From an uncultured Prevotella sp. (GTDB taxonomy: Bacteria > Bacteroidota > Bacteroidia > Bacteroidales > Bacteroidaceae), in the NCBI GenBank assembly GCA_934190685.1, contig CAKPTK010000051.1, positions 1 through 15,267 of the forward strand: a DNA stretch of 15,267 bases, written 5' to 3'. Shown here one piece after another: positions 1 to 6,797 of the stretch (within the stretch, counting starts at the first letter, position 1; each line of letters starts with the position of its first letter). A program made the translations under genes and the position numbers. The notes under the pieces were generated by a model that did no database searches, had not been told where the DNA came from, and worked only from the letters and a program-made list of their open reading frames with translations.

Positions 1-720
1 GGACACGACATTCTTCAGGTTTACAGTCATACGATGGCGCATGCCACGGAGCTGGCGGACATTATCGGCGGAGCACCGACAGACAACCTTTCCCGCATTG
101 TATCGGGAGCCGACATGTATATCATTTCCGTGAAAGACAGTGCGATGGTGGACTTGCTGCCACAACTCTGTGCCGGCAAGGAAAACAAAATATTTGTCCA
201 TACGGCGGGCAGTATGCCCATGAGTGTCTTCGAGCGCATGGCACTCCACTATGGCGTGATCTATCCCATGCAGACTTTCTCCAAAGAGACACCTGTCGAC
301 TTCCACGACATTCCCTGTTTCATCGAATACAACGATCCCTTTGCCATGATGTATATCCGTGAGTTGGCGGACAGCGTCAGCAACCATGTGTCTGAGTTGA
401 ACTCGGAAGACCGCAAGTATCTGCATCTCTCGGCTGTCTGGGCTTGCAATTTCGTAAACCATTGCTACGCTGTGGCCGCGGATGTCTTGCAGAAGCATGG
501 AATGGATTTCAAGGTGATGCTTCCGCTAATAGACGAGACCTGCCGCAAGGTACACGACTTGCAACCGCTTGAAGCACAGACTGGTCCTGCCGTCAGGTTC
601 GACCAAAACGTCATCCGCTCACAAGCCAACCTGCTGAAGGATAATCCACTGCTCAAGGACCTCTATGAACGCATGAGCCTGAGCATACACAAATTCGCAA
701 CCCCAAAAGAACAGTTATGA
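1..720 (+). CDS. Rossmann-like DUF2520 protein (5' partial)
   Basis: The frame is open from the first base of the window ([11 protein letters not shown]...), so the ATG at 34 is internal. The missing start should carry the glycine-rich Rossmann nucleotide-binding motif, roughly 20-30 residues. The 239 visible residues show the rest of a Rossmann-like fold ([24 protein letters not shown]) and then a helical second domain ([16 protein letters not shown]...). This resembles the Rossmann-like/DUF2520 proteins of Bacteroidetes, distant relatives of ketopantoate and pyrroline-carboxylate reductases. An NAD(P)-dependent oxidoreductase role is inferred from the fold; the substrate is unknown. The stop TGA overlaps the start of the next gene as ATGA (717-720), so the two are probably translationally coupled. 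Confidence 0.8.
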   Translation, partial: GHDILQVYSHTMAHATELADIIGGAPTDNLSRIVSGADMYIISVKDSAMVDLLPQLCAGKENKIFVHTAGSMPMSVFERMALHYGVIYPMQTFSKETPVDFHDIPCFIEYNDPFAMMYIRELADSVSNHVSELNSEDRKYLHLSAVWACNFVNHCYAVAADVLQKHGMDFKVMLPLIDETCRKVHDLQPLEAQTGPAVRFDQNVIRSQANLLKDNPLLKDLYERMSLSIHKFATPKEQL

Positions 721-1235
721 TCAATTATGACTTGAGCCGCATACGTGCGGTCGTTTTCGATGTCGATGGTGTGCTCAGTGCGGAGACCATCACGCTCAAT
801 GCCGAGGGCGAGCCTTTGCGCACCGTCAACATCAAGGACGGATACGCTATCCAGTTGGCGCAAAAGAAAGGACTGCGCATTGCTATCCTCACAGGAGGAA
901 AGACCCGGGCGGTGGAGAAACGTTATGCAGGTCTGGGCGTGGAGGACATCTTTATGGGTGTCAGCGTGAAGATAGAAACCTTTCGTGCTTTCATGAAGAA
1001 GTATGGATACACTCCCGAGGAGGTGATCTTCGTGGGGGACGACATTCCCGACTATGAAGTGCTGAAAGCGTGTGGCTGCCCCTGCTGTCCGAAGGATGCC
1101 TGCGAGGATGTGAAGCGCATCTGCCGCTATATCAGTGACCGCAAGGGCGGATACGGATGCGGCCGCGACATCTTGGAGCAAGTGCTGAAAGCGCAGGGAA
1201 AATGGCTCAACGACGCCCAGGCTTTTGGCTGGTAA
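717..1235 (+). CDS. kdsC: KdsC-type HAD phosphatase (Kdo-8-phosphate phosphatase)
   Basis: This 172-residue, cap-less HAD protein should hydrolyse 3-deoxy-D-manno-octulosonate 8-phosphate to Kdo and phosphate in the cytoplasm, a step in making the lipopolysaccharide inner core. Motif I is FDVDGVL (residues 14-20; nucleophile D15, acid/base D17). Motif II is ILTGG with T59, and motif IV is GDDIPD (107-112). The segment [10 protein letters not shown] matches the KdsC substrate loop, and the length is usual for the family. The C-terminal third is rich in cysteine (119, 121, 123, 124, 129, 136, 148). The start overlaps the upstream stop by ATGA, and maf follows after 5 bases, so these three genes form one operon. 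An alternative phosphosugar substrate cannot be excluded from sequence alone. Confidence 0.88.
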   Translation: MINYDLSRIRAVVFDVDGVLSAETITLNAEGEPLRTVNIKDGYAIQLAQKKGLRIAILTGGKTRAVEKRYAGLGVEDIFMGVSVKIETFRAFMKKYGYTPEEVIFVGDDIPDYEVLKACGCPCCPKDACEDVKRICRYISDRKGGYGCGRDILEQVLKAQGKWLNDAQAFGW

Positions 1236-1240
1236 ACGAT

Positions 1241-1828
1241 ATGAAAAAGCAAACGAATATGAAATACAAGATTATATTGGCGAGCAACTCGCCACGACGC
1301 AGGGAATTGCTCGCCGGACTCGACATTCCTTTTCAGGTGAAAGTGTTGCCGGGTGTGAGTGAGTCTTATCCCGAAGATTTGCCCGTTGACCAAATTCCTG
1401 AATACATTGCCCAGGAGAAGGCGGCTGCGTACAAAGGCATGATTGGCGAGAATGAACTGGTGCTCACGGCGGACACCGTGGTGATTTTGGACAATGAGGT
1501 GCTGGGCAAGCCCAAGGGACTGAGAGAAGCGGGCGAGATGCTCCATCGACTGAGCGGCAAGACGCATCGGGTTGTCACCGGCGTATGCCTGACGACCCAA
1601 ACCGAACAACGCCATTTCTCGGTGACTACGGAAGTGACATTCCGTGAACTGACCGATATGGAGATTGCCTATTATGTGGACCGCTACAAACCCACAGACA
1701 AGGCGGGAGCCTATGGCGTGCAGGAATGGATAGGCTATATCGGTGTCACCGGACTCAAGAGCAGTTATTACAATGTGATGGGGCTGCCTGTCCAGCGCAT
1801 TTATCAAGAGTTGAAAAACATGCAATAA
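1241..1828 (+). CDS. maf: Maf-family nucleotide pyrophosphatase
   Basis: This protein of 195 residues (189 if started at the second ATG, 1259) belongs to the Maf/HAM1 structural superfamily. These enzymes hydrolyse dTTP/UTP or modified nucleotides to monophosphate and pyrophosphate and have been linked to septum inhibition. The N-terminal signature ILASNSPRRRELL holds the phosphate-binding Ser and Arg residues. TADTVV carries the conserved acidic catalytic residue. KTHRVVTGVCL and DKAGAYGVQ are the later family motifs; the latter suggests the YhdE/dTTPase-UTPase subgroup. Two in-frame ATGs lie 18 bases apart. The second puts the motif at the usual distance from the N-terminus, so the first six residues may not be translated. 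It is the last gene of its operon and ends 22 bases before a strong hairpin. Confidence 0.93.
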   Translation: MKKQTNMKYKIILASNSPRRRELLAGLDIPFQVKVLPGVSESYPEDLPVDQIPEYIAQEKAAAYKGMIGENELVLTADTVVILDNEVLGKPKGLREAGEMLHRLSGKTHRVVTGVCLTTQTEQRHFSVTTEVTFRELTDMEIAYYVDRYKPTDKAGAYGVQEWIGYIGVTGLKSSYYNVMGLPVQRIYQELKNMQ

Positions 1829-1850
1829 AGCAAATACAACGTGCCTGGCA

Positions 1851-1893
1851 TAGCAATCCCCGGAACGGCCAACAGCCGTTCCGGGGTTTGCTA
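1851..1893. terminator. Strong hairpin between convergent maf and hisC
   Basis: The arms TAGCAA-T-CCCCGGAACGGC (1851-1869) and GCCGTTCCGGGG-T-TTGCTA (1875-1893) pair over 18 base pairs with one T/T mismatch, around the loop CAACA. It sits between the convergent maf and hisC stops, so it probably ends transcription from both sides. The following bases (TATTCTTG) are only moderately T-rich. Confidence 0.8.
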
Positions 1894-1907
1894 TATTCTT
1901 GTCCGCC

Positions 1908-1926
1908 TGTGTGACGGAATCACACA
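1908..1926. terminator. Second small hairpin after maf
   Basis: TGTGTGA and TCACACA form a perfect 7-bp stem around CGGAA. On the + strand a T-rich run (TTATTTTTCT, which is also the end of hisC) follows 4 bases later. It may be a backup terminator for the maf operon, behind the larger hairpin. Confidence 0.45.
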
Positions 1927-1930
1927 AGCA

Positions 1931-2980
1931 TTATTTTTCTACTACCTTATATTGTCGCATGGCTCCAAGGAGATAGTTGTTTTCCGACTTGGTGCCGATG
2001 GTTATGCGGAGACAGTTGTCGCAGAGTTTCACGCGGTTGCGGTTGCGCACGATGATGCCATCCTCAATCAGATAGCGATAGATGTCGTTGGCGTCTGTCA
2101 TGCGGGCCAGGAAAAAGTTGGCGTCTGTGGGGTAGACCTTCTTGCAGGAGGGCAGTTCGGCGAAGGCCGCCATCATGCGTGACCGCTCTTGGGTGAGCGT
2201 CTTCACCCAGCGCACCACCTCCATCGGTTCGCCGAGCATCTCGTTGGCGAGATTCAGCGTAAGCAGATTGACATTGTAGGGATACTTCACCTTGTTGAAC
2301 AAGCCGATGATGTCGGTGCTGGCAAAGGCCATACCCAAGCGGATGCCGGCGCACGCCCAAGCCTTGCTCATCGTGTTGAGAACGATGAGGTTGGGATAGG
2401 CGGACAGTTGACCGCGGAAAGTGGGCTGCGAAGAGAAATCGCAGTAGGCCTCGTCGAGCACCACGATGCCGTCAAACCCAGTGAGCACCTTGATGATTTC
2501 GTCCCGATTGAGCGCGTTGCCTGTCGGGTTGTTGGGCGAGCACAGCCAGACAATCTTGGTGTGACGGTCGCAGGCGGCGAGCAACTTGTCGGCGTTCAAC
2601 TGATAGTTGTCGTCCAGCAAGACAGGGCGATAGAGCACATCGTTAACGTCGGCACACACCCGATACATGCCATAAGTAGGCTCAATTGCCACCACATTGT
2701 CTATCTGCGGACGGCAGAAGATGCGATAGACCAAGTCAATCGCCTCGTCACTGCCATTGCCCAGGAATATGTTCTCTGCCGGCACCCCCTTGATTTTCGA
2801 GATTTTTTCCTTCAAATCCCACTGCAAGGGGTCGGGGTAGCGGTTGTAGGGATTGTTGTAAGGATTCTCGTTGGCATCGAGAAACACGCGGGCTGTCTTT
2901 CCCTTATATTCATCGCGCGCACAACTATACGGTTCCAGTCGCCATATATTCGGGCGCACCAAATCTTTCAGTTCTTTCAT
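1931..2980 (-). CDS. hisC: Histidinol-phosphate aminotransferase
   Basis: This 349-residue fold-type I, PLP-dependent aminotransferase converts imidazole-acetol phosphate and glutamate to histidinol phosphate. The PLP-binding features are visible: [10 protein letters not shown] (73-82), the SPNNPTGN loop (148-155), D176 in VVLDEAY, the Schiff-base lysine K206 in [16 protein letters not shown]214, and the C-terminal arginine in NCLRITIG. The length is normal. It starts at ATG (2978-2980), 41 bases after the hisD stop, and is the last gene of a hisG-hisD-hisC transcript. No hisB follows; the next features are terminator hairpins and the convergent maf gene. Confidence 0.95.
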   Translation of the reverse strand: MKELKDLVRPNIWRLEPYSCARDEYKGKTARVFLDANENPYNNPYNRYPDPLQWDLKEKISKIKGVPAENIFLGNGSDEAIDLVYRIFCRPQIDNVVAIEPTYGMYRVCADVNDVLYRPVLLDDNYQLNADKLLAACDRHTKIVWLCSPNNPTGNALNRDEIIKVLTGFDGIVVLDEAYCDFSSQPTFRGQLSAYPNLIVLNTMSKAWACAGIRLGMAFASTDIIGLFNKVKYPYNVNLLTLNLANEMLGEPMEVVRWVKTLTQERSRMMAAFAELPSCKKVYPTDANFFLARMTDANDIYRYLIEDGIIVRNRNRVKLCDNCLRITIGTKSENNYLLGAMRQYKVVEK

Positions 2981-3021
2981 TGTCTATCTTTCGTTTTATA
3001 TCAACAGATGGGTGGAACGCT

Positions 3022-4311
3022 TTATTCCAAGCCCAGTTTCTTCATTCTCACCGTCATGGCATTCTTGTGGGCGTCGAGCATTTCGCCGGCAGCCATCACT
3101 TCCACGGCATGTCCGATGCTTCGGATGCCTTGCTCGTCGAGATGCTGGAAGGTAATCTTGCGGTTGTAGCTGTCCAGGTTCACCCCATTGTAGGCCAGCG
3201 CATAGCGGTGGGTAGGCAGGGTGTGGTTGGTGCCGCTGGCATAGTCTCCGGCACTTTCACAAGCGTATTTGCCGAGGAACACACTGCCGGCGTTGACCAC
3301 CTTGGCTGCCAACCGCTCATAGTCATCCGTGGCAATGATGAGATGCTCGGGGGCATAGCAGTTGCTGAGGTCGATAGCTTCGTCTGTATCGTGTACGAGT
3401 ATTAACTTGCTGTTCTCTAAGGTCTTTGATGCTATCTCCTTGCGTGGCAGTTGAGCCAACTGCTTGTCCACTTCTTCCTGCACTTTGTCGAGCGTTTTCT
3501 CAGACGTGGTGATGAGAAACACCTGTGAGTCGATGCCGTGTTCGGCTTGCGAAAGCAGGTCGGCGGCGACAAATTCCGCATCGCTGTTTTCGTCGGCGAT
3601 GACGCATACCTCTGAAGGTCCGGCAGGCATGTCAATGGCGGCATCGTGGAGCGACACCTGCTGCTTGGCAGCCATCACATACTGGTTGCCCGGTCCGAAA
3701 ATCTTGTAGACCTTGGGCACGGACTCTGTGCCGTAAGCCATGGCGCCGATGGCCTGCACGCCACCTGCCTTGAATATCTTGCTCACACCGGCAATCTTCG
3801 CCGCCATCAGAATGGCGGGGTTCACCTTGCCCTCACGGTTGGGAGGCGTGCAGAGCACAATCTCCTTGCAACCCGCAATCTTGGCAGGCGTGGCGAGCAT
3901 GAGCACTGTGGAGAAGAGCGGGGCGGTGCCGCCTGGAATGTAGAGACCCACCTTTTCGATGGGCACACTCTTCTGCCAGCACAAGACACCCGGAGCGGTT
4001 TCCACCTGGTCGCCGTTGAAATGCTGGGCATGATGGAATTTCTCGATGTTATGATGCGCGAGGGTGAGAGCCTGCTTCAAATCATCGCTGACCAACTGTT
4101 CCGCCTCCTCGATTTCCGCTGGAGACACGGCGAGCTGATGCAAATGCGCATGATCGAACTTCTCTTCATATTCGCGAACGGCTTCGTCGCCGCGGTTTTT
4201 CACGTCTTCGAGAACTGACGCCACGGTGGCGTTCAGCTGTGAAACGTCGAGATGTGGACGCTTCACCAAATTCTCCCATTCATTTCTTTTCGGGTATCTA
4301 ATAATATTCAT
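3022..4311 (-). CDS. hisD: Histidinol dehydrogenase
   Basis: This 429-residue, zinc- and NAD-dependent enzyme oxidises L-histidinol through histidinal to L-histidine, the last two steps of the pathway. The NAD/substrate region is seen in GLYIPGGTAPL and FGPGNQYV. The family signature spans roughly residues 224-256 (DMPAGPSEV to SQAEH). By alignment with the E. coli enzyme, the zinc ligands are Q255, H258, D356 and H415, and the catalytic pair is E322-H323 in YAPEHLI. All are present, so the enzyme should be active. It is the middle gene of the his operon, 31 bases after hisG and 41 bases before hisC. Confidence 0.96.
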   Translation of the reverse strand: MNIIRYPKRNEWENLVKRPHLDVSQLNATVASVLEDVKNRGDEAVREYEEKFDHAHLHQLAVSPAEIEEAEQLVSDDLKQALTLAHHNIEKFHHAQHFNGDQVETAPGVLCWQKSVPIEKVGLYIPGGTAPLFSTVLMLATPAKIAGCKEIVLCTPPNREGKVNPAILMAAKIAGVSKIFKAGGVQAIGAMAYGTESVPKVYKIFGPGNQYVMAAKQQVSLHDAAIDMPAGPSEVCVIADENSDAEFVAADLLSQAEHGIDSQVFLITTSEKTLDKVQEEVDKQLAQLPRKEIASKTLENSKLILVHDTDEAIDLSNCYAPEHLIIATDDYERLAAKVVNAGSVFLGKYACESAGDYASGTNHTLPTHRYALAYNGVNLDSYNRKITFQHLDEQGIRSIGHAVEVMAAGEMLDAHKNAMTVRMKKLGLE

Positions 4312-4342
4312 CTTAAATGTGTGTTTGTATAAAACGTTTGTC

Positions 4343-5194
4343 TTAAAGTATCATCTTCTCGATGGGGGTCACCAGGATGCCCTGGGCACCCAGCTCTTTC
4401 AGTTTGCCGATGATTTCCCAGAAGCGCTTCTCGTCGAGCACGGTGTGGATGGAGCACCACTGGTCGTCGGCGAGCGGAATGACCGTCGGCGACTTGATGC
4501 CGGGCAATACAGCGGTGATTTCCTTCACTTTGTCCTTGGGCGCATTCATCATCACATACTTCTTGTCCCGGGCTGAGCGGACTGCCTCGAAACGGAAAAG
4601 CATCTCGTTGAGCACGTTGTGCTTCTCCTCGTCCATCTTCCAGTTGCCGATGAGCACGGCCTCGCTCTGCATCACCACTTCCACTTCGCGCAGATTGTTG
4701 CTCACGAGCGTGGAACCGGAGCTCACGATGTCGAAGATGCCGTCGGCGAGTCCGATGCCCGGAGAAATCTCCACACTGCCGGTGATGACATGGATGTCGG
4801 CCTTGATGCCGTTCTTGTCCATGAATTTGCGCAGGATGTTCGGATAGGAGGTGGCAATCTTCTTGCCGTTGAACCACTGCAGTCCTGTGTAGTTCACCTC
4901 TTTGGGAATGGCCAAGGACAGGCGGCACTTGCTGAAGCCGAGATGCTCGATGATTTGTGCGTCCTCGTCCCGCTCCATGAATTCATTGAGCCCCACGATG
5001 CCGATGTCTGCCACACCGCCAGCGACACTCTGCGGGATGTCGTCGTCGCGGAGGTAGAGCACCTCAAGGGGGAAGTTGGATGACTGTACGAGCAGTGTGC
5101 GCTTGGAGGCGCTCACTTTGATGTCTGCCTCTGAGAGCAGATTCATCGTGTCGTCGAATAGACGACCCTTAGATTGAACAGCGATACGTAACAT
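4343..5194 (-). CDS. hisG: ATP phosphoribosyltransferase, long form
   Basis: This is the committed first step of histidine synthesis: ATP and PRPP give phosphoribosyl-ATP. At 283 residues it is the long, HisZ-independent form. Two catalytic lobes run from about 1 to 205. They carry the PRPP-binding signature DGIFDIVSSGSTL (151-163) and an N-terminal substrate region (VQSKGRL). The C-terminal domain, about 210-283 (KYVMMNAPK to VTPIEKMIL), is the HisG_C domain, which binds histidine for feedback inhibition in this family. ATG is at 5192-5194. The predicted promoter lies only about 30 bases upstream, too close for a his leader-peptide attenuator, so control is likely allosteric or by a repressor. 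Confidence 0.96.
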   Translation of the reverse strand: MLRIAVQSKGRLFDDTMNLLSEADIKVSASKRTLLVQSSNFPLEVLYLRDDDIPQSVAGGVADIGIVGLNEFMERDEDAQIIEHLGFSKCRLSLAIPKEVNYTGLQWFNGKKIATSYPNILRKFMDKNGIKADIHVITGSVEISPGIGLADGIFDIVSSGSTLVSNNLREVEVVMQSEAVLIGNWKMDEEKHNVLNEMLFRFEAVRSARDKKYVMMNAPKDKVKEITAVLPGIKSPTVIPLADDQWCSIHTVLDEKRFWEIIGKLKELGAQGILVTPIEKMIL

Positions 5195-5223
5195 ATTTAT
5201 CTAATAATTATAAAAAATCAATG

Positions 5224-5240
5224 CAAAAGTAACGCTTTTG
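5224..5240. repeat. Inverted repeat overlapping both divergent promoters
   Basis: CAAAAG-TAACG-CTTTTG is a perfect 6+6 inverted repeat. Its left arm lies in the hisG -7 box and its right arm covers the candidate -33 box of the transglycosylase promoter. It could be an operator, or it may only reflect the similarity of the two promoter elements. Confidence 0.35.
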
Positions 5241-5254
5241 TCCAAATTCTGCAA
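5224..5254 (-). promoter_or_regulatory. Bacteroidetes-type promoter for hisGDC
   Basis: Read on the - strand, TACTTTTG (5231 down to 5224) matches the -7 consensus TAnnTTTG. A TTG at 5254-5252 lies 20 bases upstream as the -33 element. Transcription would start near 5217, giving a leader of only about 20 bases before the hisG ATG. Confidence 0.62.
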
Positions 5255-5271
5255 GATTTATAGTACTTTTG
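5237..5271 (+). promoter_or_regulatory. Candidate promoter for the transglycosylase gene
   Basis: TACTTTTG at 5264-5271 matches the TAnnTTTG -7 box. A TTTG at 5237-5240 lies 23 bases upstream, slightly longer than the usual 19-21 spacing. The start would fall about 60 bases before the ATG at 5337. It is back-to-back and interleaved with the hisG promoter. Confidence 0.42.
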
Positions 5272-5336
5272 TGTCGGGCAAATCGACAAAATGTCGTTTC
5301 GCGCAGGCAAACAGACTGTTATTCAAGCTTATAACT

Positions 5337-6527
5337 ATGTTATATCATATTTGTTGGGGACTCTTGTGTCTCCTCTTTCTACTCTCGGGATGCCAGCAGA
5401 AGAAGACGGTCACCACCACGCCATGGGGCACGGTGATTGGCGACACGCTGGTGGACGACGGCAATTTGTCCCTGGATGACATCGTGAGCAACGGCGAACT
5501 GATTGTGCTCACCGTGTCCGGTCCGCATACTTATTATGACTACCATGGTCGCGGCATGGGTGACCAATACCTGCTTTGCGAGAAGTTCGCACAGCAGTTG
5601 GGGGTGTCCGTGCGGGTGGATGTCTGCACGGACACCACAGAGATGATTGGAAAATTGAACCGAGGTGACGCCGACATCATCGGCTGTCCGTTGTCTACCC
5701 GACTGCTGAAGGCAAAGGGCTTGGTGGCTTGTGGCGCGGGCAACGACTCGCTGCGTTGGGCGGTGCGCCAAGACAGCCGCGAACTGGCCCGGTCGCTCGA
5801 CGACTGGTATGAGCCGAAAATGCTGGCGGAAGTTCAGCGGGAGGAGGACTATCTGCTCTCCACTCGCAGCATCCGCCGCCATGTCTATTCTCCGATGCTT
5901 AACGGCGCGGCGTGTGTCATCTCCAAGTACGACGGTCTTTTCAAACGCTACTAGTCGGAGGCGCGTGTCGACTGGAGGCTCATGGCGGCCCAATGCTATC
6001 AAGAGTCGTGCTTCGACCCGAACGCCGTGTCGTGGGCGGGGGCAAGAGGCTTGATGCAAATCATGCCGACCACAGCCGACCACTTGGGGTTGCCCCGTTC
6101 GATGATGCACGATCCCGAGGCGAATATCGCCGCTTCCGCCCGCTATATGGCGGAGATGGGCGCCAAGTTTAGAGATGTGCCCAGTGCGGAGCAGCGCATG
6201 TACTATGCCTTGGCATGCTATAATGGCGGTTACCATCACATCCGCGACGCCATGGCGCTGGCCCGAAAATATGGTCACGATCCGTATCGATGGGACGACG
6301 TGGCGCAATATGTGCTGCGCCTTTCCGACCCGCAATTCTATCGTGACCCTGTGGTGAAATATGGCTATATGCGCGGCAAGGAAACCGTGGGGTATGTGTC
6401 GGGCATCCGTCAACGCTATGAGCAATATCGTGGAAAGACGGGTGGGGGAGGCTCGTTCGGCATCGGTGGCGGTGGCGAGAACCTCACACCGCATCGGTCT
6501 ACGCACAAGCATAAGTACAAGATATGA
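5337..6527 (+). pseudogene. mltF: MltF-like lytic transglycosylase with in-frame TAG
   Basis: This is a 397-codon reading frame, continuous except for TAG at codon 206 (5952-5954). Codons 1-19 encode a lipoprotein signal peptide ending in the lipobox LLSGC (C19). Residues of about 45-200 form an SBP_bac_3-like periplasmic domain (ELIVLTVSGPHTYYDYHG, RGDADIIGCPLS). After the TAG the frame resumes as SEARVDWRLMAAQCYQES, with catalytic E223, GLMQIMP (238-244) and YYALACYNGGYHHI: a complete SLT domain. A glycine-rich, basic tail ends the protein. MltF-type enzymes cleave murein glycan strands at the outer membrane. The ATG at 5337 is chosen because it directly precedes the signal peptide. Without readthrough the product is a catalytically dead lipoprotein. 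The SLT part could restart only at the ATG at 5982, and would then have no export signal. A sequencing error, a recent nonsense mutation or suppression all fit. Confidence 0.85.
5952..5954 (+). other. In-frame amber codon inside the transglycosylase
   Basis: The context is CGC TAC TAG TCG GAG. The reading frame is unbroken on both sides, so this is a substitution rather than a frameshift. It lies in the linker just before the SLT domain. A single base change from CAG, AAG, GAG, TCG, TGG, TTG, TAC or TAT would create it. Confidence 0.9.
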
Positions 6528-6592
6528 GCATTCGGAACTCGCTCTTGTATGCATGGTTTGCGAGAATTGTAAAATTTTATGATTGCAGTCGC

Positions 6593-6636
6593 AAGTCCGT
6601 TTTTTCTGTCTCCAAGTATCAGACAGAGACGGACTT
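6593..6636 (+). terminator. Two-part stem-loop after the transglycosylase gene
   Basis: The outer arms AAGTCCGT (6593-6600) and ACGGACTT (6629-6636) are perfectly complementary. Inside them TCTGTCT (6605-6611) pairs with AGACAGA (6621-6627). It lies 66 bases after the stop. No T-run follows directly, so it may be a structured 3' end or processing signal rather than a classic terminator. Confidence 0.45.
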
Positions 6637-6655
6637 AGGTGTTTTCTCCGTTAGA

Positions 6656-6743
6656 GGCACACTAACGACTCGTTACTCCGCCACTAACGACCCGTTAATG
6701 GCATATTAACGATAAAGAAACGGCACACTAACGAAATCGTAGT
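6656..6743. repeat. Four degenerate 22-base tandem repeats
   Basis: TAACGA occurs at 6663, 6685, 6707 and 6729, exactly 22 bases apart each time. Around it a wider unit repeats, with core CACTAACGA (TATTAACGA in unit 3). In units 1 and 2 this is followed by CGTTA at 6671 and 6693. A CGTTA at 6649 continues the same spacing one unit upstream. TAACGACTCGTTA (6663-6675) is itself a palindrome. The last two units form the 5' arm of the terminator at 6708-6762. Confidence 0.75.
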
Positions 6744-6762
6744 GTGCCGTTCTTTTATCGTT
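6708..6762. terminator. Bidirectional terminator between convergent genes
   Basis: The core arms AACGGCACACTAACGA (6719-6734) and TCGTAGTGTGCCGTT (6737-6751) pair with a single bulged A around the loop AA. The pairing extends outward through AACGATAAA (6708-6716) and TTTATCGTT (6754-6762) with small mismatches. T-rich sequence follows on both strands (TCTTTTATCG on +, TTTCTTTATCG on -), so it suits both the transglycosylase and the TonB receptor genes. Confidence 0.85.
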
Positions 6763-6797
6763 GTCAAAATATTTCCTTGTGAATACGTTGTCGCTTG

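Noticed and set aside
2189..3169. 326-residue open frame on the + strand opposite hisC and the end of hisD
   Set aside because: It crosses two well-supported his genes and their junction, and its translation shows no family motif.
4312..4342. AAACGTTT palindrome between hisG and hisD
   Set aside because: An 8-base palindrome in a short A/T-rich gap is expected by chance, and nothing else marks it as a site.
5379..6554. 391-residue open frame on the - strand across the transglycosylase gene
   Set aside because: It is antisense to a frame with clear signal-peptide, SBP and SLT motifs. Its own translation is rich in His/Arg/Val with no recognisable domain, as expected for a shadow frame in GC-rich DNA.
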